Origin: Bugula neritina
Taxonomy: Eukaryota > Bryozoa > Gymnolaemata > Cheilostomatida > Bugulidae
Direction: 5' to 3'
Assembly (NCBI GenBank): GCA_964035545.1
Contig: OZ037768.1
Coordinates: forward strand, 20,148,700-20,212,699
DNA length: 64,000 bases
Translations under genes and position numbers: made by a program
Shown: positions 14,201-35,469 of the stretch, piece by piece
Position numbering within the stretch: position 1 is the first letter of the stretch
Layout of the letters: the number at the start of each line of letters is the position of its first letter
Notes under the pieces: generated by a model
The model's input: only the letters and a program-made list of their open reading frames with translations
What the model was told of the DNA's origin: nothing
Databases searched by the model: none

Positions 14201-15300
14201 AACTTTCTGCATGCCTCTTAAATTAATTGCTACTGTAATTATGATATGAAGTCAGGTTTTTGCTAATTCTGTCTTACATTGGAGTTGCAAGTTAATTCTG
14301 CAAAAAGTATTTTCAGCAAACTAAAATGAATTTTATATTGTAAGCTATGTAAAAAATAGGTGAAAGGTTAGCAAAAATAAAAGCAAAGTAAAATTGACAC
14401 AAAATAAATTATTTACTTTCTATACACTAGCTAAAGAATATGATCAAAGTTTTGGTAACTTGTTTGGCAACAAACAATTATTAATAATTGCAATTTGTAA
14501 TCTATATATAATCAGTTAACATATTAAAGTATGAGTATTACGTATACATATTTGTAATAATCAAGAACTTCAACTGCCCTGTAACATCTGGGCATATGGG
14601 GTTCAGGAAACAACAAGGATTTAATGGGCATGTAGAGAAATAATTTGGGGCTATAATATTATCCCATTAGCAGTCTGTACAGTCCATTAGCACCAAAACT
14701 GCTTTTTACATTACTTTGTTTATACATGAAAGCTTGTGAGCCAATGCAGGTAAAAGAAGAGGTAGAAATTGTGTGCCACTCTAATGCAGTGTCAGTTAAG
14801 CTAGTCTGTCAGAATACAACACACAAAACTTCTAGAGAAAGTTGCATAATGAAATTTGTATGCAGGTGGCTCAACCAGAACTAAATCTACTTTTCAAATT
14901 GTAGAAGAATTCATAAGTCTGAAACTAAATTGTTAAAAATAATATTTTATCTTTAAATTAACAAAAAGTATTTTTACAAAAGATATTTTGCAGCAGCCTA
15001 AAACCAGCTATAAAAGTTGAGTTGAAAGTTTCTTTCAATTAAAGTTGCATATTTCATTTTCATCAGACTTTACTCTAGCCATTCATTATGAGATTGAATG
15101 CCCTACATCAACCATACTACTAGGTTTTAATCAAATAAGGTAGTAATATCTATTGTAACTATTTCAAATTAACAAATTTAAAATTAACATTGACAAAAAT
15201 AATGATACAGCAGGTAAAACACTCTGAGCTCAACACACAGTAACATGTAACTTACAGATGCTGTTGCTGGAGGCACTGAGGTAGGGACAGGAACAATCAT
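5213..15300 (-). CDS. NR4A: NR4A (NGFI-B/Nurr1/Hr38) orphan nuclear receptor, complete
   Basis: Ten coding exons read 3' to 5' on the + strand: 15256-15300 (ATG; an in-frame TGA lies upstream), 13647-13856, 11833-12058, 11116-11227, 9354-9519, 9064-9193, 8504-8658, 7215-7402, 6649-6827 and 5213-5496 (stop 5213-5215). Phases fit at every junction and give 564 residues. Residues 1-200 are a Tyr/Gln/Ser-rich AF-1 region. The two C4 zinc fingers (Cys228 to Cys288) carry the P-box CEGCKG and the sequence [20 protein letters not shown]. The A-box [11 protein letters not shown] follows at about 306-316. The ligand-binding domain (about 330-564) is recognisable but divergent. In this family the protein is an immediate-early, ligand-independent nuclear factor that binds NBRE sites as a monomer. 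The donor of exon 3 could equally be after 11839, which removes two residues. The C-terminus lacks the usual helix-12 sequence. Confidence 0.95.
8712..8870. mobile_element. Foldback/MITE-like element, copy 2, in an NR4A intron
   Basis: The left end TCTATAAGCAGC pairs with the right end GCTGCTTATAGA, and the arms continue with mismatches for about 37 bp. An inner palindrome (GTTTGGGGTTCTCC against GACTCCAAAC, and GAGTTTAGAGTT against AACTCTAAACTT) makes the element almost fully self-complementary. It is related to the copy at 4433-4579, sharing tip sequence and overall plan, but is more diverged. It sits between two NR4A zinc-finger/hinge exons without touching a splice site. Confidence 0.7.
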
Positions 15301-15441
15301 AGCATCAGCCGTAACCACTCTGACGATGTACTTCCTTGGTCTTCTAACTCACGGTTTCAACTGTTCACTAAAACTTCTGCCAACTGTAATTACAGCCAAC
15401 CGTAAAAAAGTGCCATTGAGCTGCAGTATTATCTGCTAAAG

Positions 15442-15465
15442 TAATTATAGGTGCTCTGTGATTGG
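15442..15465 (-). promoter_or_regulatory. Possible NR4A core promoter (CCAAT box and TATA-like element)
   Basis: Reading the minus strand, CCAATCA (ATTGG at 15461-15465) is followed after about 12 bases by TATAATTA (15442-15449). A start site near 15415 would give a 5' leader of about 115 bases before the NR4A ATG at 15298-15300. Both motifs occur by chance in AT-rich DNA; position is the main support. A separate TATAAAAG at 18526-18533 is an alternative. Confidence 0.3.
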
Positions 15466-18400
15466 CTGGAGCGGAATTACTGTTATTTGTGTATATCTCA
15501 AAAGGAGGCTAAAGTAAACATACACTATTAATTGCATTTTGTATGAGCTGCAGCACACCACACATGCATAATCTTAAGGAAATTTTTACTCCTGTCTTTG
15601 CATTCTTAATTTGTAAATTCAAGAATTAAATTTATGGTGCTGTAAATTAACTTCAAATGCATTACTGCACTCTTTACTAAAGTAATTTTCATGATAACTT
15701 GACTTTGATGAATAAATAGACTTCATGGATGAATAGTTATAAAGTAAACAAAAAAGGCACGTGTCTTAATTCATTCAGTGCTGTTTTAATCGGCCCAACA
15801 GACACCCCTCATAATTGGAGTAATTAAAAACCCCAGCATCTTCAATGAAGCCATCATTGGCAGTAGTACAATGATTCTAGAAACTCTTTGCCAAAGACAG
15901 CCTTTAAACTAGATTCAAAACTCATTAAATTTTACAGTAAATAGTAAACAACGTGCTGTATGCTCATCAGCTTGGCTTTATTTCTTTTGATTTGCTGACT
16001 TTATGTCATACAGCACTTTGATTTTGAGCATCAAAATATAAAGAAATTTATAACCATCTACAGCAGCTAAAGTTCAAAGAAAAATTGATTGCCGCACAAA
16101 TAAATTAATAATTGATTTTCAAACACTTTGAGTGTTAGAATCACCATAAAAAATAACTTTATAGGATATAGATTCTTTTCGAAGAATTTAAGATTTGTGT
16201 TTGTATAAATAAGTTCATTCCTCGTGACTAGAAACCAAGTCTATAAAACCTATAAAGTTACCATATAAATAATAAATAATGAATCTACTGAGTTAAATAT
16301 ACATTTAAAAAAACAACTTCTATAATTTAGAAAAATCTCAGGAATACATCTTTTACTATAAGACTCAGCAAATCCAATTGGCATTCCTTCATATAAAAAT
16401 ACGAATAGTATTATAGACATAGGTATTATGTAAAGCCGGCCTTACAATAAATTACTAATTAGAGGAATGACTAAGAAAGCATAGAAGAGATGGATGCAGT
16501 GGAGAGAGGCTGTAAGATTAGATTATGAGTGTGAGCCTCACTGACTGCACTACAGGAAGAGATCGTGTCTTAATCATCAGAGATCAATGGTTTAGCTAAA
16601 TTAATAGACAAACTTCAGCCAGCATAGATTAATAGTAATTAACGTACTCTGCCTACAACCTTCACGACTATTTTTGTCTCCTGCTGTTCTATATATGCTT
16701 TCAATTTTTCTAGCAAATGGAATTAGATAATAGAAACTGAGAGGGATAGGCTTAATGCAATTATCAACCCGATGAAGTTGAATGGAGAAAAAAATCAGTA
16801 AAAGACGTCAAATAAATGTAGTGTAATATAAAAATATCTTTTTGTGTTTGCTGAATATTATTTTCTTTATTATAGTAACATCTTTTCGCTACATAATTTT
16901 ACTGGGCGTTTTTCAAATTAGCTTCTACTTTTAGACAGCTACACATAAAAACTGAAGCTTTAAGCAAGGTATGTCAAAAATAATATTATTTACAAATGTT
17001 AGAATAAGTAAAATATTTCAGCATAAACAGCACAAAGAAGATTTGACATACAGTAGCACATGCTCTTATAATCAGCAGGTCTACAGTTGCTATGGCGCGT
17101 GTGGCGTAACAGTTGTTGTCTAAATATCTCATTCCATCAGCGCTTCAAAAAGTAGACCATTTAAGGTGGTGTTGAATTTAGTGTACCTGTTTGACATAGC
17201 AACTTGTATGAACCTGGTTGATGAATTAATGTTGACAGCTCGTTGTTCATTATATTATTCTATCACTAGAATCATTATCTATTTGTCACCTTTAACATAA
17301 ACTAAGAACCCTTTATACAACTGAATACAGCCAACTACAGCATCGTTTAGCAATTACAACAAATACTACAAGTTGACTTTCAGCATATTTACAAGTTTTA
17401 GCCCTCTACACTCGAATATTTATGTGCATATATTAGTGGTAAATATGCCTGCATGCTGATGTATTTTGCTAAAAAAAACTATATCCAGTGTATAAGCAAA
17501 CTGTGGGTAAATACCATTTAAAATCAAGCAAAATGCAGTATAACCAAGAAGCTGTAGGCAACTAAATTTATGACGGAAATTTTGCATTTGAAAAGCTCGT
17601 AAAATCAGAAGCACATGGTATTTCCATAAAGCAATGTGCGCTAGTTTATGAAACCTTGCCACATATGCAGAGTGCAATACCGGAAATAAATACATGATCT
17701 GGTGTATTTCCACCTATTGAAAAGTATTTTGTGATATTTTTTATAAAGTTCAACTATATGCGTAACAATAAGAATCAATTGTTAACAGTTAAAATTCAGG
17801 TGATTATTCAAAATAATATAATTAGTAATCTATATATTAAACTTATTGTATACTTCCTTTTCATAACATATATCTGTGGAATCTGTGAATTTTTGATATG
17901 GAGAATATCATTTGTATAAACATTGGAGCTTCTTTAAATCAAAACTCACACAAATTGGTTGCTTGAGTATGGACCATTATTTATAAGCTGCCATAAGCCT
18001 GATGCATACAGTATATGCTGCCTGTAATATTTATGTGAGGATCCCGTTGGGTAATCCACATTGTTTATAAAGCTTTTTAGTCTCTGCCATTGTTGTTTAT
18101 ATACATCTAAAAATCTGGAATTATTAAAGAAAGGCCTACTCCTTCGTTATTACACAAAGAGGCAGATGAAGGATAAATAAAAAAGCCACCGGTAGAAGCA
18201 GACGATGGTCAGCATACCTGTACAGCTGACTTGGATCTTTTAATACTAAACAAACTCTACACCTACACACCATTGTTTTTGTCTGGCAAACCACCGTGAA
18301 TATGTAAATGTGGAGATCTTCAAGCTTTACTGTTAAAGTGTAGCAAACCCGTGTTATTGTTTTGTAAAAATCCCAAAATGTGACGCAACGCAGACAGATA

Positions 18401-18484
18401 AAGTCCGAGAAGAGTCCTTGACTTAGCTCTTCACCGAAAACACACGTCATGTACATCGTAAAGAGCATACCTAAATATTTTGAA

Positions 18485-18533
18485 ACTTACCTTTCAAATT
18501 CCTCAAGTTTGACTCACTGCTCACACTTTTATA
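18485..18533 (-). promoter_or_regulatory. Possible distal NR4A promoter: TATAAAAG followed by a consensus donor
   Basis: On the minus strand TATAAAAG (18533-18526) is followed 35 bases later by a consensus 5' splice site AAAG/GTAAGT (donor 18490-18485). This could be a distal start site with a very short 5' non-coding exon. A CRE half-site TGACGT lies upstream near 18787-18792. No matching 5' UTR acceptor was proven near the NR4A ATG, so this is a weak prediction. Confidence 0.2.
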
Positions 18534-19082
18534 CACGCAAAGACAAAATGTATAGCAGAGACTGCAACAACACAAGCCCTCTTTTGAAAACTTATCAACT
18601 TTGATAGTGATAACAAATACATACATACATGTGTATCAAAGCGAAATAAGGCAACATCTGAACAGCACAATTCTAGGCAGCCTAGTTGAAAGAGCCCCTT
18701 ATTGACACATACTCCTACATATCAGATGTTTAATTTAGAGATAAGCTACTTTATACTTGAGATTTCAACCGTATCGGCATTGGCAACGTCAGAATTAGGT
18801 GCAACTAAATTAAGAAATAATATTAATTATTTTTCTACTGCCTACAAAACAAATAATTTTTGCACCCACTTGTAAAGAAATTTCAATTATGCAATTCAAA
18901 TGCTAGAGTTATAAATTTGTTTTATATAAAGTTATTGTGATATGTGTCGTTGACTACCAAATAGATCTCAATAGTTTTCAACTCTCTGCACTTAGGATAA
19001 AATATGACCGTCTATGCAGTAATATGTAGCATTGTAATATAATGCAATAATATTATACAACTTACAATAGCAATTGTAATAC

Positions 19083-19088
<6 letters not shown>

Positions 19089-19124
<36 letters not shown>
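19089..19124. repeat. (TA)n microsatellite
   Basis: Eighteen uninterrupted TA units in intergenic DNA. Confidence 0.95.
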
Positions 19125-19125
<1 letters not shown>

Positions 19126-20481
19126 CAATATAGAGATGACAGTATTCATTTCATTTTTCTATTCAACCATGAAACATATTTCTCTCAGAATAATTATTAT
19201 GTTGTATAATGTGCTTCCTTCAGCCATAGTCGGTCATTTCAAAGTCAGTAAACATATACAGTGTACTTAGGATGAGTTCTAGTTCACAGGAAACTTACAA
19301 AATACAACACAACAGTATGACCAAACCTGCAGGCTGGACACGACTACTTTAGGACAGTTTTTAGGTATAATTCAGTTTCCCTATAAACAAAGTTACCTGA
19401 AAAAAAGTTTGTGCCTACCAGAATAATATAATAAACAACATTATATGTATTGTATTTGCATATCCAATTGCATGTACTTAGGAACTATTATTAAATATAA
19501 TAGAATCCGTACATATAAATACTATACTGATATGCATTGGAATAAAAATCATATATCTTTAATAGCGTATATTAACTGTTTGAAATGCATATAGTTGAGA
19601 AGTATACACAGCAATTAATAAATCTATCTCTTGGGGGATGGCATTTGCAAAGTTGACATGAGCGACAAATTGTAGAGCAACCAGGGAGAAAGTTAAATGT
19701 CACATGCAGATGAAACAGAGTTCTTCTGAATAATTATAGCTTACTGCTGCGATTAGGAGTGCTACTCGAGCTTCCAGCCCTAATATTCATTGTGAGTAGT
19801 TGGCCCCAGCAGCGAAGTTAATCAGAGGATGTAAGTCAAGGCAGCAGTAATTTGTGATAGCTGTTGACAATGCAGAGTTCATTATTTCATTTGATGACAA
19901 TATTAAGACCCAACTTTGTTGTTTTTAGTAAATGAGAGCTTTTCTTAGAGCCATATTATAGTAATATAACCATCACATAGTTCTAACTTGACCACTGTTC
20001 TGCACTACCATCCTTGGAAATACATACATACATTGTAACTATGAAGTTTCGGCTTTTATGGTATAACCAATTAATTTAGATAAACTGAATGAAAATTTTA
20101 ATAAAGTTTTCCTTGTGCTACATTATATGACATATAAGTGTGTTAACATTATATAATATTATAACATTATATAATACTATATAAATTGGCTATTATTTTA
20201 TCTGAAACTTGAAACTACGTATAAGAAAAAATACCATAAGACCATTAAGTGTATATAAATTATATTTTTGTTATACGTTGCTTAATCAAAACCTAAAAAG
20301 AAAAGCTTTATCTAAGCTAGGTGTATGCACAGCTATACCCTGTTCATTCAAAGGCTTAAAATAAAAAGCAATTGGAAAAATGAAATGGTTGAATTTTATA
20401 AATAGAAACTATACCTAACCAGTTAAAGTGAGAGGTTTTGAAGTAAAATAGGCATTTATCGTAGGCATTGTTTTGTATCTT

Positions 20482-20628
20482 GGTTTCAGCCCAGATAGCT
20501 GCTTCCCAGTTAGACACTTTCCAGATCCCAAACCCCACATAAAATACACATTTTGCACCAAAATAAATAAATAGCTCCATGTGGGAGGCCTAGCGTCTAA
20601 CTGGGAAGCATCTATCTGGAATGACACC
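20482..20628. mobile_element. Inverted-repeat (MITE-like) element, second family
   Basis: A left arm beginning GGTTTCAGCCCAGATAGC and containing TGCTTCCCAGTTAGAC pairs with a right arm containing GTCTAACTGGGAAGCA and ending GACACC. About 36 bp pair with few mismatches, separated by roughly 75 bp without coding capacity. The sequence is unlike the TCTATAAGCAGC foldback family. No clear target-site duplication was seen, and only one copy lies in the window, so mobility is inferred from structure alone. Confidence 0.55.
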
Positions 20629-22189
20629 ATCAAGATAGCCAAATCAAAGGAAAAGAATATAGATTTTCATTAAAGAGTGCAAATAAAAAGAGTTATCTTA
20701 CATTGAAATTAAAAGTATTGCACAAGTACGTCAAGTTTATTACAACCTTTAGCAAAACTCAGCCTATATATTTTATAAGGAATAACGAAGCCTTGATGAT
20801 TGGTAGCCCAAAATCTATATCTTTTAGTGTTAAGTGGGGAAAATGCTAGTTTAATGTGATCCACCAGGTAAATAGCTAAACATTTGATACATCTGATCAC
20901 CAGATAAGAGATAGTTTGCAACAATATTGCCCGTTATTGATGAATCATTACCAACTAGTAGTATGTCAGTTATGTTCTTCTGCTGCTATATTGTTTATTT
21001 ACAATAATTACAAAAGAGCCTCTTTTTCATGATGATACTTCTTAAACTCAGCCATTATCTTCTATCAAATAACCGCAGCAGGCCCTTATTAACAAATTAA
21101 TGCCCGTTTATGTAAATACTGATTTTAATGTAATTTTCAATCTTCCATTTGATATTCAAATATACCATATCTACTTTGCATAAAAATATTATGTGTATCA
21201 AAAAATAAATTATATAGGGAAGCATGTAAGTGAGGTTTAAATAGTGACTAATTGCTTGTTTGTTTGAACATTGTTGCTTCTATAATGTCTATTATGTGGA
21301 ACATATTTCTACTGTTAACAACATTTCACACTGGTTAGAATCTGCAGGTTTCAGGCTTTCTAATGATAAAAAAGAAAAAAAGGTGGCAGAGGGCTTTCAA
21401 AGTTATGTTTTTACTCGATACACCTATTGGTTATAACCGTAATTCATTTTCATTGTCAGGTTTCTCTTGTATCTTATTACAATAGAAATAAAAAAGTTGA
21501 CTTCATTTAAGCTTTGGCAAAATAAGAATTCCCATGGCAAACACCTTGATGCGAAATTACGTAATATTTAATTAGTTTGCATAATAAGTTTAATTGGTCA
21601 CAACATAACAAGAAAGACAATACCTTAGTTGACAAGCTGAATGAAACGTGAGGTTGACATGTTAATGCACAGCTTCTATTGAGCTTCATTGTTCAAAGTG
21701 CATTGCTTGAAGCTATGTAAGTATTTTGTATCTTGAGAAGGGTCTAAATATGAAACTGTATCCACAAAATAAGATTGTTATTAAATTACTTCATCACTCT
21801 AATTCTAACTTTAGACTTTTTTCTATAAAAGGTGATTAGATAATGTTTATTTACCCATAATTTCATTTTTTGACAAGTGACATTGATTTCTAACACGTAT
21901 TTTCTCATGTTACGGGTGACTCAAGTGTGTTACATAACGTCTAACAAAAGGGGAAGAAGACACCGGATACATAAATATTTAATGGAAAAGTATATTTTAA
22001 CTTTGTTTAGTTTGTATCACTCTGACATCAAAACTGCCTCCAGGGAAGCCCAAATTTCTTTGCTTGTCTTGGCCATGTTTAGTGAAAATGTGATCCAACT
22101 CAAGCTTTATTGTGATAACTGGGGATTTAAGTGCTTGAGATTTTTTATTAGCATAAAACATGCATGTCAGATATCCCAGTAAACCTTAA

Positions 22190-22307
22190 AACTTCATCCG
22201 ATGCTCTTTCTGACATCACCAATGGTATCCTGCCTAGGTTTGAACCCATGACATGACCAGCATAGGTGAATCATATATTAGGCCAGTGTTTTAACCACTG
22301 GAGTCTA
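22190..22307 (-). mobile_element. tRNA-derived SINE, copy 1
   Basis: Read on the minus strand it starts CCAGTGGTTAAAACACTGGCC (A-box-like). It has a B-box-like GGTTCAAACC (RC of 22237-22246) and continues CCATTGGTGATGTCAG then AAAGAGCATC. The same order and spacing occur at 37190-37335. The TGTCAGAAAGAGCATC tail resembles the widespread SINE/LINE 3' motif GTCAGGAAGGGCATC. Confidence 0.65.
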
Positions 22308-22554
22308 TAAACCAAGGCCCTTTTTTGGTAACTTTATACATAGTTTTATGGAAAGACTTCATTCAAATGAAATTACTACAGCAACATCTATTTTTTAAAG
22401 CAACTAAGTTTGCATAAAACAGCTACATTTCACAGCTATTCAAGTTTAGACCTATCCCATTGAGTTGATATGTAGTATAAACAAGAGGAATTACTGCAGC
22501 ATGTAGCTACAAGCAAATTTCTACCACATGTAGCTCACAATTCTAACACTTTGT

Positions 22555-22640
22555 AGAGAGCTGGTAGAGCAGTAAGTCATTCAACTTTTAACCTCAGGAT
22601 TTTCAGACTAAGGTCACATGAGTTGACTTATAACCGGGCA
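22555..22640 (+). repeat. Degenerate tRNA-Lys-like sequence (SINE head or tRNA pseudogene)
   Basis: It contains GCTGGTAGAGCAG, then CAACTTTTAACCTCAGG, matching the D-arm and anticodon-arm region of a tRNA-Lys(UUU). The T-arm/B-box is badly degraded and no acceptor stem can be drawn. It is therefore a relic, not a functional tRNA gene. Confidence 0.4.
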
Positions 22641-25022
22641 AGCCATAGAAATTGTGTACAATCTAACATAATTTGAATAAAACCTTACAGCAAATACTAC
22701 ACAAGTAATCAAATGATTAACTCAACAATAAAACATACATTACTGTCTGTGGGTAAATAGGTTAAAGTTTAAATTATTTTCAATATGGCTTAAGGCTTTA
22801 CCTAAACATAACTATTACAAGATAAAAATATTGACAAAGAATATTCTATAAGTACTTTTGTTTTCGCTTTTCGCTATTTTTACTAAACTTAATTATGCTG
22901 TACCACCCTATGATATTGGCCATAAGCACACTATGTTGTATCACCCTACGGGATAGGCTGTATGTCAAATTATTTGCAACCAATCATATCCCATTAATAA
23001 GAAATCTAAATTAAATAACTTAAGATTTGCTTTATAAATAAAAAAGTCTGCTAATATATTATACAGCAATGTACCATTGTAAGCAATCAAAATATAAATA
23101 AGTTGTTATTGCTCATACCTTGCCACTCAAGAGTTGTCTTTCATTTGGAATCAATAGATGGAAATCCATATGCATATGCTTATAGCATCTTTAATCCAAC
23201 ACAAGAGAAAATACTTTAAACTACAAGTTTTGCCTATTCTTGCGTTCATTTTCAGGCAGCAAGATAAAAACACAACCTGGCCAGTCTAGATCTTGTAGAA
23301 AATGAAACTTAAAATGTTAACAATAAGTATGCATCTGTCAAAGGTTGGATCTATCATTTTCATCTGAAATACCATAACTAATTTGAAAAGAGCATGCCCT
23401 ATAAAAGTATATCCCAACAGGTCCATATGGCATATACACATAGCTGACTGCATACATCTAATGCAGTTTATAATGGATGGCATAGCTATGTTGGAGCTAG
23501 AAGGGGTGGCAAATCAGCCCTTTACTGGAGAGTACTGTTCTAACATGAGTATAATTTAAATGTCAGTTAACTTACATTCTCTAATTGCAAAAAAGTTATT
23601 CTAGCAAGTTGCATGCAGTCTGAACAGCAGAAAGCAAAACTTGCGTATTTACAGGGGAGTGCTAACAATTCAAATAATCAAATACTTGGTTTCCATAATT
23701 TATGCGAGTGTTTGAAGCTTTAGAGAAACTGGTTTAAATTCACCAGGTTTTCTTTAGTAAATCAAAATATTTAAGGAGCATGCCACTGATAGAGAAGTGA
23801 GAATGTGATGACCAACACACATCAGTAGAATATTGTTTTGCAATTAGTTGATCAAGCTCCATTCTGCAGGTCCTAAATGTTAACAGCCAATCCAGCATGA
23901 CTTCAGCAATGAAATCACACTATAGAAAAAACAGTTATTGTGATAAATGAAAGATTTTGCTGCTGCAGCTGCCTCCGCGAAGACTCTACTCTCTTTACAT
24001 TTGTATGCAGGGTTGATCAAAGCAAAAGCAACACCTTGGCTTCTGCTTTACCTTGCACATTAGTATTGTGAATTATCTTCAAGATTTACCACAATAATAC
24101 ATTTCCTTTAAAATTCCAACTGTTAGATGTTTTATGGCACACTTACAAACGTCATTAAATCACGAACACCTGTGTAGGTACATGCTAAACTCATCATTTC
24201 AGCTGAATATGCATTCTTGAGCTAAACTTTCATCCCTGGCAAGAATAGATATTGTGTGTGTTTAGTACTATACAGTGCTTGTCCTTTATTTGGGGATAGA
24301 AACAAAGCAATAGATGAATGTTTGATCACCAGCACAGCTTACAAGGTATTGCTAATTTGTGTAGATTAAAAACACTTGTGCTACGAGATTCCAATAAAAA
24401 TCCAATAAAATTTGAGTTTTCTATGCATAAATCAAACACTAAAAAGTGTGTCAAAAATTCATATTCAAAATTATGAATAAATAGATCAATCAGAATGGTT
24501 GGAACTTTGCCTCATGATATACTAGAAGTAAATAATTAATAAAATGAGATAATGTTCTAGTAAAAATATTTACTAACATAAATTGAATAAATAACCACAA
24601 GCTTGACTAGAATCTCTCCTAAAGCATCTCTACTAAATTACAGCATAAGTTTCAGATATGACGCTCGCTAATGCATATGTATGTACTTTGAAAAATATAT
24701 ATATTATATATATGTGTGTGCATATTATATATATAATTGTATACACTCGAATTATTTTAAAATTGTTCTTCGTTGGCATTTGTTGAATTATTAGAATTTT
24801 ACTATATTTATAAGATAGTTGCACAGAGCAGATGAGAGGATAAGCTGTCCATGATCTCCAGCATTGTGAATGCATGGAGCAGAGTCTATAGTCTGAGTAT
24901 TCTGTCTTCACCCCGAGGCCCAGACTAATCCAGTCTTCACACATTACAGGTGTATGTTGGCATGTAGTACAAAGGAATGAGTAATCAGCATACGGTACGG
25001 AGTTGTCCCTCTTACTCCACCA

Positions 25023-33673
<8,651 letters not shown>

Positions 33674-33877
33674 GTCGACCAGGAACCGATTGCTCCAACA
33701 ACTAACAAGTAGACTAGTTATAACTACGGAATGAATACTAGGAATAATGATATCGGAGACTGTTATGCTGTTTACTTCATAAAAAATATTGATAACGAGC
33801 TCCCATTGGTTTATTCAAGTGGGTGTGTGCACAGAAACAAAGCAATGCTTTGATTGCCAGTTTGGTTTCATTAATAG

Positions 33878-33889
33878 GCGTGGTCACGT
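33878..33889. promoter_or_regulatory. Possible hypoxia-response element pair upstream of PFKFB
   Basis: GCGTG (+ strand, 33878-33882) and ACGTG (minus strand, 33885-33889) fit the HIF core RCGTG and lie about 210 bases upstream of the PFKFB start codon. A CCAAT box in PFKFB orientation is near 33807. Mammalian PFKFB3 and PFKFB4 are HIF-1 targets; regulation here is inferred from position and motif only. Confidence 0.3.
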
Positions 33890-35458
33890 AGCAATAGCAA
33901 ATAACAGTCAGTAGAGCGGAACGGAGCATGACGCCGACGAAAGAAGATAAGTCAAAAACTCAGCTAACTCGCTATCACAGAGTAATACATTTTGGTGTAT
34001 AAAAGATCATGAACAAATAAATGAATATTTTGTCATTTGAAAGATCTGAATTAAAAATAGTAAAATTTAGGTTCGATTAGGAAATTAAGTTCGAATTGAA
34101 TGGGTTTGTTAACCTATTTTGTAATTGTTAACTATATAGTGCACACCAAGCATACTAATCAAATTCAGGAAGCTGTACACAATCACCAACTTACGAAACA
34201 AATTATTCCTCTACGCATATTGCCACATGCCTCTCAGTGGGCAAAAGCTGCTTTCAACATAATAGAAACTAGTCAACATGGTTCAATTCAAACTGTAGAA
34301 GTAAAACTATACTAAATATGTGCTTGAACTATGTACCACCTTTTGACAAAGTACCAGCACTATTTTATAGCTTCACTGAAACTCATTGAGATTACATTGA
34401 CGCAGATGGTTGCTTTTTAATAGCCTAATTTGAAAAGGTAACCTACGTAGAATATAAGAGCATGGATAATAGGATCTAATGCTTTCAGTTAAATCACTGA
34501 CGCTTTTTAAGGCCGGTGGGCAGAACATTTATTATTGATGGCAGAAGTTGAATACCCATAGCTAAAAGGATTCATTACTCATGATGATTTGCACTTGAAA
34601 TGTGCCCTTTGGTCTACGGGAGAAAGTATGCAAAACAATTAGTAATTTTTTGACTTGAAATTGTGAAGATATACTACACTTCAAACTATGGCTAAAACAC
34701 ATTACTGCAACTGCATGTTACAATTGCCTTCTAATAGTCCTTTGAACCTTCAGCTAAAAACCTAATGTTTGATACATATTTAGGGCGGGTAATATTTTCA
34801 TAAAACATAAATAAGATATGCTTTCAACAAGAACATTGTAGGGGTAAATATTTATTTGGTGTTCATACAAAAGCTCATAAGAAGAAAATGGTGTCAATGT
34901 TTACATTAATGTGTAAAACTCGCCATAGAAAATAGACTACAACTCCTACGACAGCTTCATGAAGGTTTCTTATAAAGAAATGAAAAAGATTAACTTCATA
35001 GCTGCAAATATTTGCCAGTATTAGTGTTGATAATTTTAACATTAGTTTTTAGGATTTATCTTTCCAGATTTATGCTAAACTATAAGAAGACAACTTTAGA
35101 TTATTTGACACACATAAAGACAACTCCGAATTATAGCTGATTATCCTAAAATAATTTTGGACTTGTTCAAATACTAAATAGTACACTGTGCATATTACAT
35201 ATGTCAACTTGAAAATTTCATTTTTGGCTTGAAAGATGATATAGCATGGTCTAAAGCAACGAACCTGAAAAACGTAAAATATGCAAATAATCTGGCAATA
35301 ATTTTCATACGTGACTAATCATTAAAAAACACCTGTGTAGACAAGCCTGCAGGGAACCTGTACACATGTCATGTATTAAAATAAAAACCATCAAAGCTAC
35401 AGGTAGACAACAGCCGCAGGTTGTAGAGTAATTATTGACATAGACGCAAAGTTGTATA

Positions 35459-35469
35459 GGGGGGGGGGG
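35459..35469. repeat. Poly-G tract (G11)
   Basis: Eleven consecutive G in intergenic AT-rich DNA. Confidence 0.9.

Larger units (their letters stand above)
15466..25022. other. Intergenic region between NR4A and PFKFB, no gene recognised
   Basis: The longer open frames here (for example 17420-17713 and 18136-18468, minus) encode no family I recognise, and their composition matches the background. The stretch holds a (TA)18 microsatellite (19089-19124), an inverted-repeat element (20482-20628), a tRNA-derived SINE (22190-22307), a degenerate tRNA-Lys-like sequence (about 22555-22640) and a TATAAAAG motif on the minus strand (18526-18533). As the 5' side of an immediate-early-type gene it may contain NR4A enhancers, but nothing in the sequence proves it. 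Confidence 0.5.

Noticed and set aside
17420-17713. 97-codon minus-strand ORF
   Set aside because: Hydrophobic chance translation of AT-rich DNA; no family resemblance and no splice context.
18136-18468. 110-codon minus-strand ORF
   Set aside because: No recognisable domain, no conserved motif, and background-like composition; left as intergenic.
22555-22640. Functional tRNA-Lys gene
   Set aside because: Only the D- and anticodon-arm resemblance remains; T-arm and acceptor stem cannot be formed.
33929-34003. 24-codon ORF starting MTPTKEDKSK near the PFKFB promoter
   Set aside because: Short, on the opposite strand, stops without a donor, and nothing downstream continues it.
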